A stretch of 23,940 nucleotides of DNA from a virus. The stretch's first letter is position 1. Each line of letters starts with the position of its first letter. The notes beneath the pieces are model-generated. The model was given only the letters and a program-made list of their open reading frames with translations, ran no database searches and was not told the DNA's origin. The position numbers were made by a program, and so were the translations under genes. This document shows positions 12,203 through 19,822 of this stretch, piece by piece. The stretch lies in the IMG/VR virus record IMGVR_UViG_3300008120_000875, positions 1 through 23,940 of that record. One strand, given 5' to 3'.

Positions 12203-12714
12203 GATGCTTGCTCGATGATGAATGCGATGATGTGCCAGAGGATCAGCCCTCCGGTGAACACGATCATTGCAATGAAAGCGTAATCGGTCACCATCCTGAT
12301 CAGCTTCTTGCGCCTGCGGATCTGCTCATAGACCTGCTTCTCACGCTTCTCTTTGATCGAGCGACGCATCAGGATGAACTCGTTATATCCCTCTTTGCCC
12401 AGCCACCAGAGTTCGCCCAGCGTGAACATGTGCCGGATCTCTTCCTCCATCTGCTGGATCTTGATCTTCGCAGCATACGCATCGAATGCTTCAGCAGTCG
12501 CTGATTTAGCGAACACCAGTTTCTTAAACAATGGAGGAGGCTTGTTTGCGTTCTCTTCTTCGGTGCTCATCCACTCCTGCAGATCAGCGACCGCGCCAGC
12601 CCACTTGCCCAGCTGCGAGAACACATCCTCGGCCTCGCGCCCGACCTCGACCGCGGCCTTCAGACCGTTGAAGACCGCCGTGGCGGTGGCGAGCAGCGAG
12701 ACGGGATCAAGCAT
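12199..12714 (-). CDS. Conserved T7-like phage membrane protein of the lysis region
   Basis: The product has 171 residues from ATG 12714 (MLDPVSLLATATAVFNGLKA). The N-terminal helix VFNGLKAAVEVGREAEDV and QLGKWAGAVADL is followed by PPPLFKKL, a coiled coil (KIKIQQMEEEIRHMF), WWLGKEGYNEFILMRR, a very basic stretch (RRRKKL) and a C-terminal membrane segment (AFIAMIVFTGGLILWHIIAF). I recall near-identical layouts next to the tail fibre in marine T7-like phages; no function is established. The upstream in-frame extension to 12831 is shadow sequence. Confidence 0.7.
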   Translation of the reverse strand: MLDPVSLLATATAVFNGLKAAVEVGREAEDVFSQLGKWAGAVADLQEWMSTEEENANKPPPLFKKLVFAKSATAEAFDAYAAKIKIQQMEEEIRHMFTLGELWWLGKEGYNEFILMRRSIKEKREKQVYEQIRRRKKLIRMVTDYAFIAMIVFTGGLILWHIIAFIIEQAS

Positions 12715-12716
12715 GG

Positions 12717-12881
12717 CTAGACTTTTGCAACCAAGCCGATGAGAAGCACGATGATCGTGCCAGCGCTCGCCATCAGTATCTGCTCGAGCCTCTTCAATCG
12801 TGCGTTGATGCCAGCGTAACGCTCGGCACACACTGCTTCATGCGTCATCAGCTTTGCCTCGAACTCGTTGATGTTGCCCAT
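12717..12881 (-). CDS. Small XhlA-like coiled-coil membrane peptide
   Basis: The product has 54 residues (MGNINEFEAKLMTHEAVCAE...), too short for common cut-offs. A coiled coil, THEAVCAERYAGINARLKRL, is followed by a single membrane segment at the C-terminus (MASAGTIIVLLIGLVAKV). This matches the layout of haemolysin XhlA-type phage peptides that act with holins. It lies 2 nt before the next gene and 5 nt after the preceding one. Confidence rests on layout and spacing. Confidence 0.7.
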   Translation of the reverse strand: MGNINEFEAKLMTHEAVCAERYAGINARLKRLEQILMASAGTIIVLLIGLVAKV

Positions 12882-12886
12882 GTCTA

Positions 12887-13213
12887 TCACGCCCACGGCA
12901 ACGCCTGGTCAACGACAGGCGGGTTGATCTGTTCGTCAAACTGTCGCTGGATGTTCGCCTCGACCAACGCCTTGTCAACGCCACTCGCCCACACCCAGCC
13001 AAGCACTTGATCCTGCGTTAGATTCGCATAGGGCGTGAACGGATCACCGGGAGCGGAGAATCCGCAAGTGCCGTAAGCGGTAGCGTACCAAGTCTTGCCG
13101 TCTTGGACTTGAGTGCCATTGACCAGCCAGCCTACGGTGACCACGCACTCGGGAGGATTCGCCGAGGTCGGGGTGGTTTTCATCCACTCGATTTGCCAAA
13201 CGATTGATGCCAT
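12887..13213 (-). CDS. DUF7936-like small phage protein
   Basis: The product has 108 residues. ATG 13213 has AAAGGAG upstream. The sequence has a beta-rich start (VWQIEWMKTTPTS), a Trp/Tyr-rich middle (TVGWLVNG, TWYATAYGTCGFSAPGDPF) and LTQDQVLGWVWASG near the end, closing DQALPWA. This matches a small family (DUF7936) that commonly follows tail fibre genes in marine T7-like and cyano-podoviruses. Its role is unknown, possibly virion-associated. It directly follows the tail fibre gene. Confidence 0.75.
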   Translation of the reverse strand: MASIVWQIEWMKTTPTSANPPECVVTVGWLVNGTQVQDGKTWYATAYGTCGFSAPGDPFTPYANLTQDQVLGWVWASGVDKALVEANIQRQFDEQINPPVVDQALPWA

Positions 13214-13215
13214 GA

Positions 13216-15510
13216 TTAAGCTCCTTTGCTTTCAAGAGCAGCGATTCGCTGCGTCAGTCTTTCGATGATGGCTTGCTGTTCTTGAATGGCTTTCACAAGC
13301 CTCGCTTCTGTTTTACTCCATGCGGTAATTGTTTTCATACCATCTGCCCGTTCTCCAACAACGTCCGGGTAAATCTGCTCCATCTCTTGAGCAATGAATC
13401 CAATCTGGTGCCCGCCGCCTTCGGATTGAATGTAATCAAACTCAACAGGACGAAGCGCCAATATGTTGGCTAATTGGGACGGCAGATCGATAACGCGTTC
13501 TTTTAACCGAGCGTCTGAGTATGTGCCAAAAGCAGCAGTATTAGCTCCATTGGCGTTAATTTGTCCACAATTTGAGCTGTCTTGATTAACCGCAAACTGA
13601 ACAAAAACTTGTGATGTTGTTGTGTTGTTGTCATATTTAACAACACGCACTCCTGCGATTGCTGTGCTAGACGCAAAATTAACACTGGCTACAACTGGGA
13701 ACCCAGACCCGCCACTGGTTGAAAAATGCCCTCCCTGACCGGAGGATGTTGTAACAGTTAACTTGCCTGAGGAAGTCGTCGTCCCAATCCCGAGGTTGCC
13801 GGAGGAGTCGAGGCGCATGCGTTCGGTGTCGCTTCCGACGTTAAACGTCATGTAGTCATCACCGTAAACAGCCGCGTTTATAGACGCCTTAATGGCACCG
13901 TTACTATCAAAACCAAGTTTTACAAGCTGCGTAGAAACAGTGTTGTTATTCCGCAAAATCAACGGTGTTGTGGATCCTGACCCATCAACTTTGAAAACAC
14001 CCGAGCCAACCACATCTAACTTTGCCCCCGGCGAACTCGTACCAATCCCGAGGTTGCCGGAACCATCGATACGCATCCGTTCGGTGTTGTTGGTTAGTAA
14101 TTTAACAGCGGCCGCAGCGTTGTTACCAATAACAACTTCACCAGATTCAGACCATAACTCTATGGTGTTTTGCGCACTAAACAGATAACCTTTATTTGTG
14201 CCTCCTTGCATGAACGCTAATATCGCGCCCTCTCCTGCGCCAGAGCCGCCGTTCAATGCTAATACTTTCCTATTTGTTGCCGAATAACCCGGAGAAGCCG
14301 TACCAATCCCGAGGTTGCCGGAGGAGTTGAGGCGCATGCGTTCGGCTTGATTGGTTCCAAATGCAATAGCATCGAAACCGGAAACAGTAAGCGCAGGATT
14401 AGTTTGACCCGTTAAGACGCCGTAAGCAATACCGTAGTTTGGAGACGTAATCCCAGTAAGCGTATAGGTGCCAACTTCTCCAGCCGCGAAAATGCTGGTT
14501 CCGGAACCTGTAGAAGCAACAATACCGACAACTTGTAGCTTTGCACCCGGCGAACTCGTACCAATCCCCACATTCCCCGACGTATCCACCCGAACGCGCT
14601 CTGAGCCGCCGGTGTAGAAGGTCAGCGGGAGGTAGGTGCCGGTGCCGACTTTATCTGCAGATATACGCACATCAGTTGGGTTAATTCCTAAAATACCAAC
14701 TGAAGCGTTGGCTGGATCATTTGTGTTGAATACAGCAAAATTAGTTTGATTTATGGCTGTACCATTTGGCATTGCGCCAACAGATGTACCGTCGTTCGAT
14801 GTTGTGGTTTGAAAAATCACCCGGCTGGCAAGCGTCGCATTGCTGAAGTCGCCAGTGATTCTGCGCCCTGTGCCGGTGATCGTGATGTTGCCTGCGACTG
14901 TCGCACCACTTAGCGTCGGGTTGGTTGCGAACACCAACGCACCCGTGCCAGTTTCGTCCGTGACAGCAGCCGCTAGGTTCGCTGATGAAGGCGTCGCCAG
15001 CCATGTTGCAACTCCAGCGGTAGCATTAGCCACAACAGCCAGGCCCGCAACCGGATTGCCGTTCGCGTCAAAGTTCAGCGTCTTGTTCGCCCGGTCAGAT
15101 GCCCGCGGCAGCGTCATGTTGATCGATGTCGGATCAGTCTGCGGTGCTTGCATTGCCCTACCCAGCCCCTCGGCATTCTGCTGCGCGAAGATCGTCTGCT
15201 GGTCGAGTTCGTCGTTCAGGGTGTTGGCGAAAAAATCACCGCCGGTCACGAAGTCAGACAGTCGCTGGATCGTGCGGTTGCCGACGATGGCGATCTGCGT
15301 TGCCCCGGTCGGTGTCGCTGTCAGCGTGACCGAGCCGGTGCCGTTCGCGTTGATCGTCACCGTGTAGTCGGTTGTCAGCGTCAGCAGCGTGTCGTCACGG
15401 TAAACCGCAATGTCGGTCGCCGCCAGAATCTCAAACGTGAAAGCATACGGACCCGTGCCGCTCGCCGCGTAGACGACACGCCGTGTGACGTTGTTAATTG
15501 GGATTGCCAT
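13216..15510 (-). CDS. Tail fibre with T7-type N-terminus and S74 chaperone C-terminus
   Basis: The product has 764 residues. The first ~150 (YAASGTGPYAFTFEILAATD, GGDFFANTLNDELDQQTIFA) match the T7 gp17-type domain that attaches fibres to the tail. The middle has at least four copies of the ERMRLDSSGNLGIGTSSPG type, which form trimeric beta structures. The last ~100 residues are a Peptidase_S74 intramolecular chaperone: SDARLKERVIDL (from 665) with S665 and K669 as likely self-cleavage residues, LRPVEFDY, IGFIAQEMEQIYPDVV and a closing coiled coil. It should bind the host receptor. The central part is less GC-rich than the ends, as expected for swapped receptor modules. GAGGTGAACG precedes ATG 15510. 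Confidence 0.93.
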   Translation of the reverse strand: MAIPINNVTRRVVYAASGTGPYAFTFEILAATDIAVYRDDTLLTLTTDYTVTINANGTGSVTLTATPTGATQIAIVGNRTIQRLSDFVTGGDFFANTLNDELDQQTIFAQQNAEGLGRAMQAPQTDPTSINMTLPRASDRANKTLNFDANGNPVAGLAVVANATAGVATWLATPSSANLAAAVTDETGTGALVFATNPTLSGATVAGNITITGTGRRITGDFSNATLASRVIFQTTTSNDGTSVGAMPNGTAINQTNFAVFNTNDPANASVGILGINPTDVRISADKVGTGTYLPLTFYTGGSERVRVDTSGNVGIGTSSPGAKLQVVGIVASTGSGTSIFAAGEVGTYTLTGITSPNYGIAYGVLTGQTNPALTVSGFDAIAFGTNQAERMRLNSSGNLGIGTASPGYSATNRKVLALNGGSGAGEGAILAFMQGGTNKGYLFSAQNTIELWSESGEVVIGNNAAAAVKLLTNNTERMRIDGSGNLGIGTSSPGAKLDVVGSGVFKVDGSGSTTPLILRNNNTVSTQLVKLGFDSNGAIKASINAAVYGDDYMTFNVGSDTERMRLDSSGNLGIGTTTSSGKLTVTTSSGQGGHFSTSGGSGFPVVASVNFASSTAIAGVRVVKYDNNTTTSQVFVQFAVNQDSSNCGQINANGANTAAFGTYSDARLKERVIDLPSQLANILALRPVEFDYIQSEGGGHQIGFIAQEMEQIYPDVVGERADGMKTITAWSKTEARLVKAIQEQQAIIERLTQRIAALESKGA
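13784..14603 (-). repeat. Imperfect repeats in the tail fibre gene
   Basis: Four copies of a roughly 43-base unit lie near 13784-13827, 14041-14085, 14302-14345 and 14560-14603. Each contains CCAATCCCGAGGTTGCCGG or a variant and encodes the GNLGIGTxSPG motif with the ERMR that precedes it. A further 30-base stretch containing CCCGGCGAACTCGTACCAAT is nearly identical at 14028-14050 and 14547-14567. These could promote module loss or gain by recombination. Confidence 0.7.
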
Positions 15511-15518
15511 CGTTCACC

Positions 15519-18506
15519 TCATTTGATGTAGTTGCCGACCCTGGCTCGACGCCGCTGCGCCGCTTCAGCCCGAGCCTCGATGCGTGGTCCGAATGTCGGA
15601 TGCGCGAACAACTCCCCTCGCGCCATCTCCGTGAACTGCGAATACACCGCCCGGATGTTGTTCTGCTGGACATCCTTTGGGTCATCGTAGAAACCAGGTG
15701 TTTTCGCCGCCTCAACGATTGCATCCTGAATGTTCAACGCCTTCGGCTTCCCGCCGCTCATCGTCGTGATCGACACACGCCCGAGCTGCTTCATCAGGTA
15801 ATCGTACTCGTCCACCTCGAGCTTGACGTTGACCCCGCCAACCGTCACATCCATGCCAGGCTTCTGAATCGACATGCCCAGCTGGATCATAATCTTGTCG
15901 GCCATCCGCTGCTTGGTGGCGCTGTACCGAATGCCGCTCATCCCGGCCAGCCAGGGATTCGCTGGATCGATGTCAGTGATGATCTCGCCGAGATAGTCGC
16001 GCTGGGCTGGCAGCGTCTCACTCAGCACCGGAGTCCGAGAGATCGAGCGATTGAGCGCCTCATAGAATCCTTTGAGTCCAGTCGGGACCAGCGGTGACTC
16101 GGCAGTCATGCGCCTGACCGGATCGTAAACTCGCTCGATGGTTGCCCTCGCGCTGCTGAAGATCCCGACCGGCGAACCCTCGACCGCGTAAGACGTTGCG
16201 CTGCCAGCGACTTGATTGAGCGCGTTCTTGAATGCCTGCTTCGGATTCGGGATCGTCGCGCTAAATGCACCAGCAATGCTGCTGACACCCTGCAGGAACG
16301 GTGACTGCCCGACATAACCGTACAGACCCCACACCGCACCGAGCAGCACCTCGCCTGCCAGATCCTGATCGTCCTCATACCGAGCATATTCGACCGCATC
16401 TGCGATCATTGCCATCGGCCCCGCAACCGGATCGATCCCGCGGAACGGGACGTACAGTTTGCCGTCCTTGCTGATGCTGGGATCAATCCCCATCGTCTTC
16501 AGGTATTCGACGAACTCTCCGTCCCACTCCTCTTTTTGGAAGACGAACGAATACGGTCGCCATCCGCTGTCAAGATAGACGCGCCGCAGGTTCTGGTCGC
16601 CTGGCCCGCCGCCGGTCATGCGACCGTCAGCAACAAGCGATCCAGCGCCCATCATGATCATCGTCCCCATGCCCCACTTCGCCATTGCCAGCTCGCGCTT
16701 TGCGCCGCCTGCAGCGAAGTCCTGTCGCCATTGCTTCGACATCGGAGCGAATGCCGAATGTTGCATCCCCTCAGACGCAACCCACACCGGAGTCTTGACG
16801 AACGGGAGGGTGATGCGACCGAGCAGGTTGTCCTGCGCCAACTCTTGAATCTTCGCCGCGCTGCCGGTCAGCTGCCGCGAGAACGTGACCATGTGGCCAA
16901 AGTCCTTCGCCAGCTCATCGATCTCAGCAGGTGGATCAGAGATTATCTCTGCCATCTTCTGAAGGCCCAGCATCTCTGCCTGATCCCGCGGCACACCGGC
17001 ATCCTCAGCGCTGCGAATCACTTGCCGCTGCGTCCGGTACGCTTGGGCATATAGCTCTGCACGGTAAGCCATCGTTTTGAACAACTCGTCCATTGCCATG
17101 ATCGGGCGACCGCCGAGCAGCGTCACAAAGTTGGCGTAAGCGTTGATACCCTTGACCAGACCCTCAGTTTCGATGCCGTAGTTCCGAGCGTCGAAGATGT
17201 GGTACTGGCCCTCGAGCTTCTGGCCCGCATCCGACAACACGCCAGCGCCCTCGCGCATCTCGCGGGTCGTCCCGGTTCGCAGCGCGGTGCCAGCCAGCGA
17301 CATCCCCTCGCGGAATGAATGAACCATCCCGGCGACCAGCGCACCAGCTTCACCTAGCTCGACCTCGCCCTGCATTCCGACCGAGCGTTTCGCCGTTCCG
17401 ATCGCCCCAGCCAGCGCCCTCGTTGCGACCGTGCTGGCCAGGAAGGTCGTCGAACTGGTGAGGTTCACGACATGCGTTCCGATGCCTGATAGCAGGCCGT
17501 TCTTCCAGGTGCGATCCCACAGGTCAGCGATCAGCCCGACCTTGCCGACCTTGTTGATCAGCCCCTCTCGCGCTGCCTCGGTTTCCAGCTGCACGAACTT
17601 CTCGACGAACACCTTCAGGTTCTGCGAGACATTCGGATCGGCCAGCATCTGCTGGATCTCGGCGCTGTTGGGTGCCGGGATCTTCACATCGCCGACCTGG
17701 TCGAGGAATCCCGCCGCCCGCGCCTCGGTCAGTTGAATGCGCCCCGCTGCGGTGGCCTGCGCTGCCCGCGTTCGCGCAGACAGATACGCATCGTTGACCG
17801 CGTTCTGCAGGTTGAGCTTGTAGAGCAGCTGCGCCTGCAGGTCCACATCGTCAGGGTTCAGGTACGCTCGACGCGCCAGGTTGTAGAACTCTCGGGTGTT
17901 CTGGTAGCTCGCCAGCCGCAGCCGCACGACATCGACCGGCAGATCACCGTATTGCTTTTTCAGCGCCTGCAGCTCGCCAATGATGTTGCCATCGACACCC
18001 TTCTTGACCGCCTTGCCGACCATCTCCTCGAACGTCATGCGCTCAAGTTCGATGCCGCTGGTCTTGGCCAATGACTCGACCGTCTGCTTGAAGTCAGCAG
18101 GCCCATCGATGCGGTTCAGGTTCATCAGCGTGTCAGGCGGTGTGCCTGCCGCTGGTGTCTCGGTGATGGTCAGCTCGATGTTCTCAAGCTGCTTCTGCGC
18201 TGCTTGCGGTGGCGCAGCGGTGGTGCCTGGCGGTGTCGGTGTCGGAAGCGCATCGGCAGCTTCCTGCGCCGCCTTCCTCGCAGCCACGCCTTCCTGATAG
18301 ACCTTCGCCCCGCCGGTCACCAGTCTGCGAAGACCGGCAACCTGCACCACATTGTCGTCAGCGGTGTGCGCTGGCTCGTACTGAGGGATCGGCTCGTCAG
18401 GCTCGGCGCTGCTGACGCGCTCCGGCAGAGCGCCATCAGTCTTCGCGCCCTCCGGCAGGATCTCGCTCAGTCGCTCTTCAAGAGGTGCTTGTGAGATTGC
18501 CATCAT
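15519..18506 (-). CDS. Large internal virion (ejection) protein with LPD38-like domain
   Basis: The product has 995 residues. The start ATG overlaps the stop of the preceding gene as ATGA; a second ATG follows directly. Residues 85-125 are Pro/Thr-rich. Membrane-compatible stretches lie at about 340-372 and 608-626. From about 565 onward the sequence reads LPFVKTPVWVASEG, AGGAKRELAMAKWGM, MTGGGPGDQNLRRVYLDSGW and RPYSFVF. This closely follows the LPD38-type domain that I know from phage polyvalent proteins. No lytic transglycosylase motif is seen. The position between nozzle and tail fibre genes is that of T7 gp15/gp16-type proteins ejected into the host. The domain call is by pattern and needs a profile search. 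Confidence 0.8.
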   Translation of the reverse strand: MMAISQAPLEERLSEILPEGAKTDGALPERVSSAEPDEPIPQYEPAHTADDNVVQVAGLRRLVTGGAKVYQEGVAARKAAQEAADALPTPTPPGTTAAPPQAAQKQLENIELTITETPAAGTPPDTLMNLNRIDGPADFKQTVESLAKTSGIELERMTFEEMVGKAVKKGVDGNIIGELQALKKQYGDLPVDVVRLRLASYQNTREFYNLARRAYLNPDDVDLQAQLLYKLNLQNAVNDAYLSARTRAAQATAAGRIQLTEARAAGFLDQVGDVKIPAPNSAEIQQMLADPNVSQNLKVFVEKFVQLETEAAREGLINKVGKVGLIADLWDRTWKNGLLSGIGTHVVNLTSSTTFLASTVATRALAGAIGTAKRSVGMQGEVELGEAGALVAGMVHSFREGMSLAGTALRTGTTREMREGAGVLSDAGQKLEGQYHIFDARNYGIETEGLVKGINAYANFVTLLGGRPIMAMDELFKTMAYRAELYAQAYRTQRQVIRSAEDAGVPRDQAEMLGLQKMAEIISDPPAEIDELAKDFGHMVTFSRQLTGSAAKIQELAQDNLLGRITLPFVKTPVWVASEGMQHSAFAPMSKQWRQDFAAGGAKRELAMAKWGMGTMIMMGAGSLVADGRMTGGGPGDQNLRRVYLDSGWRPYSFVFQKEEWDGEFVEYLKTMGIDPSISKDGKLYVPFRGIDPVAGPMAMIADAVEYARYEDDQDLAGEVLLGAVWGLYGYVGQSPFLQGVSSIAGAFSATIPNPKQAFKNALNQVAGSATSYAVEGSPVGIFSSARATIERVYDPVRRMTAESPLVPTGLKGFYEALNRSISRTPVLSETLPAQRDYLGEIITDIDPANPWLAGMSGIRYSATKQRMADKIMIQLGMSIQKPGMDVTVGGVNVKLEVDEYDYLMKQLGRVSITTMSGGKPKALNIQDAIVEAAKTPGFYDDPKDVQQNNIRAVYSQFTEMARGELFAHPTFGPRIEARAEAAQRRRARVGNYIK

Positions 18507-19822
18507 TCCACCTTGACGATCTTGATCTGATCTTCACCACCAGGGAAGACAACGATGTTGCGGGTGCCATCTCCTGCGCCTCGAGAACCTTGGTCTAGGT
18601 AGCGAACACCAGGAATGCCAGCATCTGACAGTATCTTGGCCCCATCTGGCTTCTTGGCATTGACAGCAGCAATCAAGTCGCCACCCATGTGATCCGGGTC
18701 AGTCAGTCCGTATTGTTTAGCCAATTGTTGGACCTCTTGCGATTGTTGGCTTATAAGAGCATCCCAATCCAGCATCTTGCCGATCATTTCGTCGGGAATG
18801 TCTACGGTGTAGAAATTACCTTTGGCTTTCGTAGGATTAAGAGCTTCAACAGAATCCGCAATCCCTTTATACATGTTTGCGTACTTTGATTCTCTTATTG
18901 CTTTTACTATTGACTCAGGACTACTTCCCATAATTAAATCTCTGACAACTAAATTAGCTTTTGAATAGAGCGCAGCTTGAAGCTGCCGGTCAACTTGACC
19001 GACATTTTTAAGAATTTCATCAGCAAGGTCTTGAGATCTCACCATGCCATTTGTTGTTTCATATTGGTTTGCGGATGTTGAGATTTTATATTGCCCAGCA
19101 ATTGCTGGATTTTCAGCAAAGTACAACCCATGCCCGTACGCTTGCGCTCCTTCGCCTGTGCCGATCTTCTCTGAACGGAACCGACCAAGCGGCGCCCCCT
19201 CTTCGGCAGGAAGCCTGTGCGGTGTGCCGTGATAGGCCATCAGGTCCATCGTCATGCCGGTGCGCCGCATGTAGCTGTCGAGCATCTCCCCGACTTTTGG
19301 CGCAGCGAACTTTGCGCCAGCCGCGGCAGTCTTCGCCGCAGCCTTCGCACCTTCAATCATCGTCTTGCCGCCGCCGCCCAGCTCGCCAATAAACTCTGGC
19401 ACCGCTGCCGCTTTGCGCCTGGCCTCGTCTGTCTCGCTCTCAGGAACCACCGGCCCGAGCGTCCGGTCGAGAAAGTCCCGCACATCCTCGGTCGTCGGGA
19501 ATAGCGTCTTGCCTTCCATGCCGCGCAGGAAAGCGTCTACCCGGCCTTCTCCGGCATTCGGCCTGATCGCCGCCGCTATCCCCTTACCGAGGCTGATCAG
19601 ATCGCCTGGCAATCCTATGGTTCCTTGTATGCCGCCCTTCAGTAGCGCAGCCGGAATGTCCATCGCCGCCTTGCCAAACTGCTTGGCTGTGATGTTGGTC
19701 GTGTCCTGCGGCAATGTCCCGACCAGCGCCTGCTGCGCCGCATCCTCAAGCGAGGTGCCAGGCTCGTCTGGATACGAAAAGCGCAGGTACTGATCGACGA
19801 TGCGCTGCTCGAGGTCTGTCAT
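18503..19822 (-). CDS. Virion-region protein with ADP-ribosyltransferase-like domain
   Basis: The product has 439 residues. Residues 50-90 form an Ala/Gly-rich, membrane-compatible segment (LLKGGIQGTIGLPGDLISLG), and 150-175 is an Ala/Lys-rich helix. From about 195 an ADP-ribosyltransferase-like domain begins: MAYHGTPHRL (H198), then IGTGEGAQAYGHGLYFAENP (Y234). FYTVDIPDEMIGKMLDWDAL follows, and the end reads GIPGVRYLDQGSRGAG and RNIVVFPGG. This is the pattern of the ART-PolyVal-like families. The third catalytic residue cannot be assigned safely. The middle, about 18650-19100, is clearly AT-rich. Its place among ejection proteins suggests delivery into the host cell, where it might modify a host protein; that is inference. 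Confidence 0.75.
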   Translation of the reverse strand: MTDLEQRIVDQYLRFSYPDEPGTSLEDAAQQALVGTLPQDTTNITAKQFGKAAMDIPAALLKGGIQGTIGLPGDLISLGKGIAAAIRPNAGEGRVDAFLRGMEGKTLFPTTEDVRDFLDRTLGPVVPESETDEARRKAAAVPEFIGELGGGGKTMIEGAKAAAKTAAAGAKFAAPKVGEMLDSYMRRTGMTMDLMAYHGTPHRLPAEEGAPLGRFRSEKIGTGEGAQAYGHGLYFAENPAIAGQYKISTSANQYETTNGMVRSQDLADEILKNVGQVDRQLQAALYSKANLVVRDLIMGSSPESIVKAIRESKYANMYKGIADSVEALNPTKAKGNFYTVDIPDEMIGKMLDWDALISQQSQEVQQLAKQYGLTDPDHMGGDLIAAVNAKKPDGAKILSDAGIPGVRYLDQGSRGAGDGTRNIVVFPGGEDQIKIVKVE

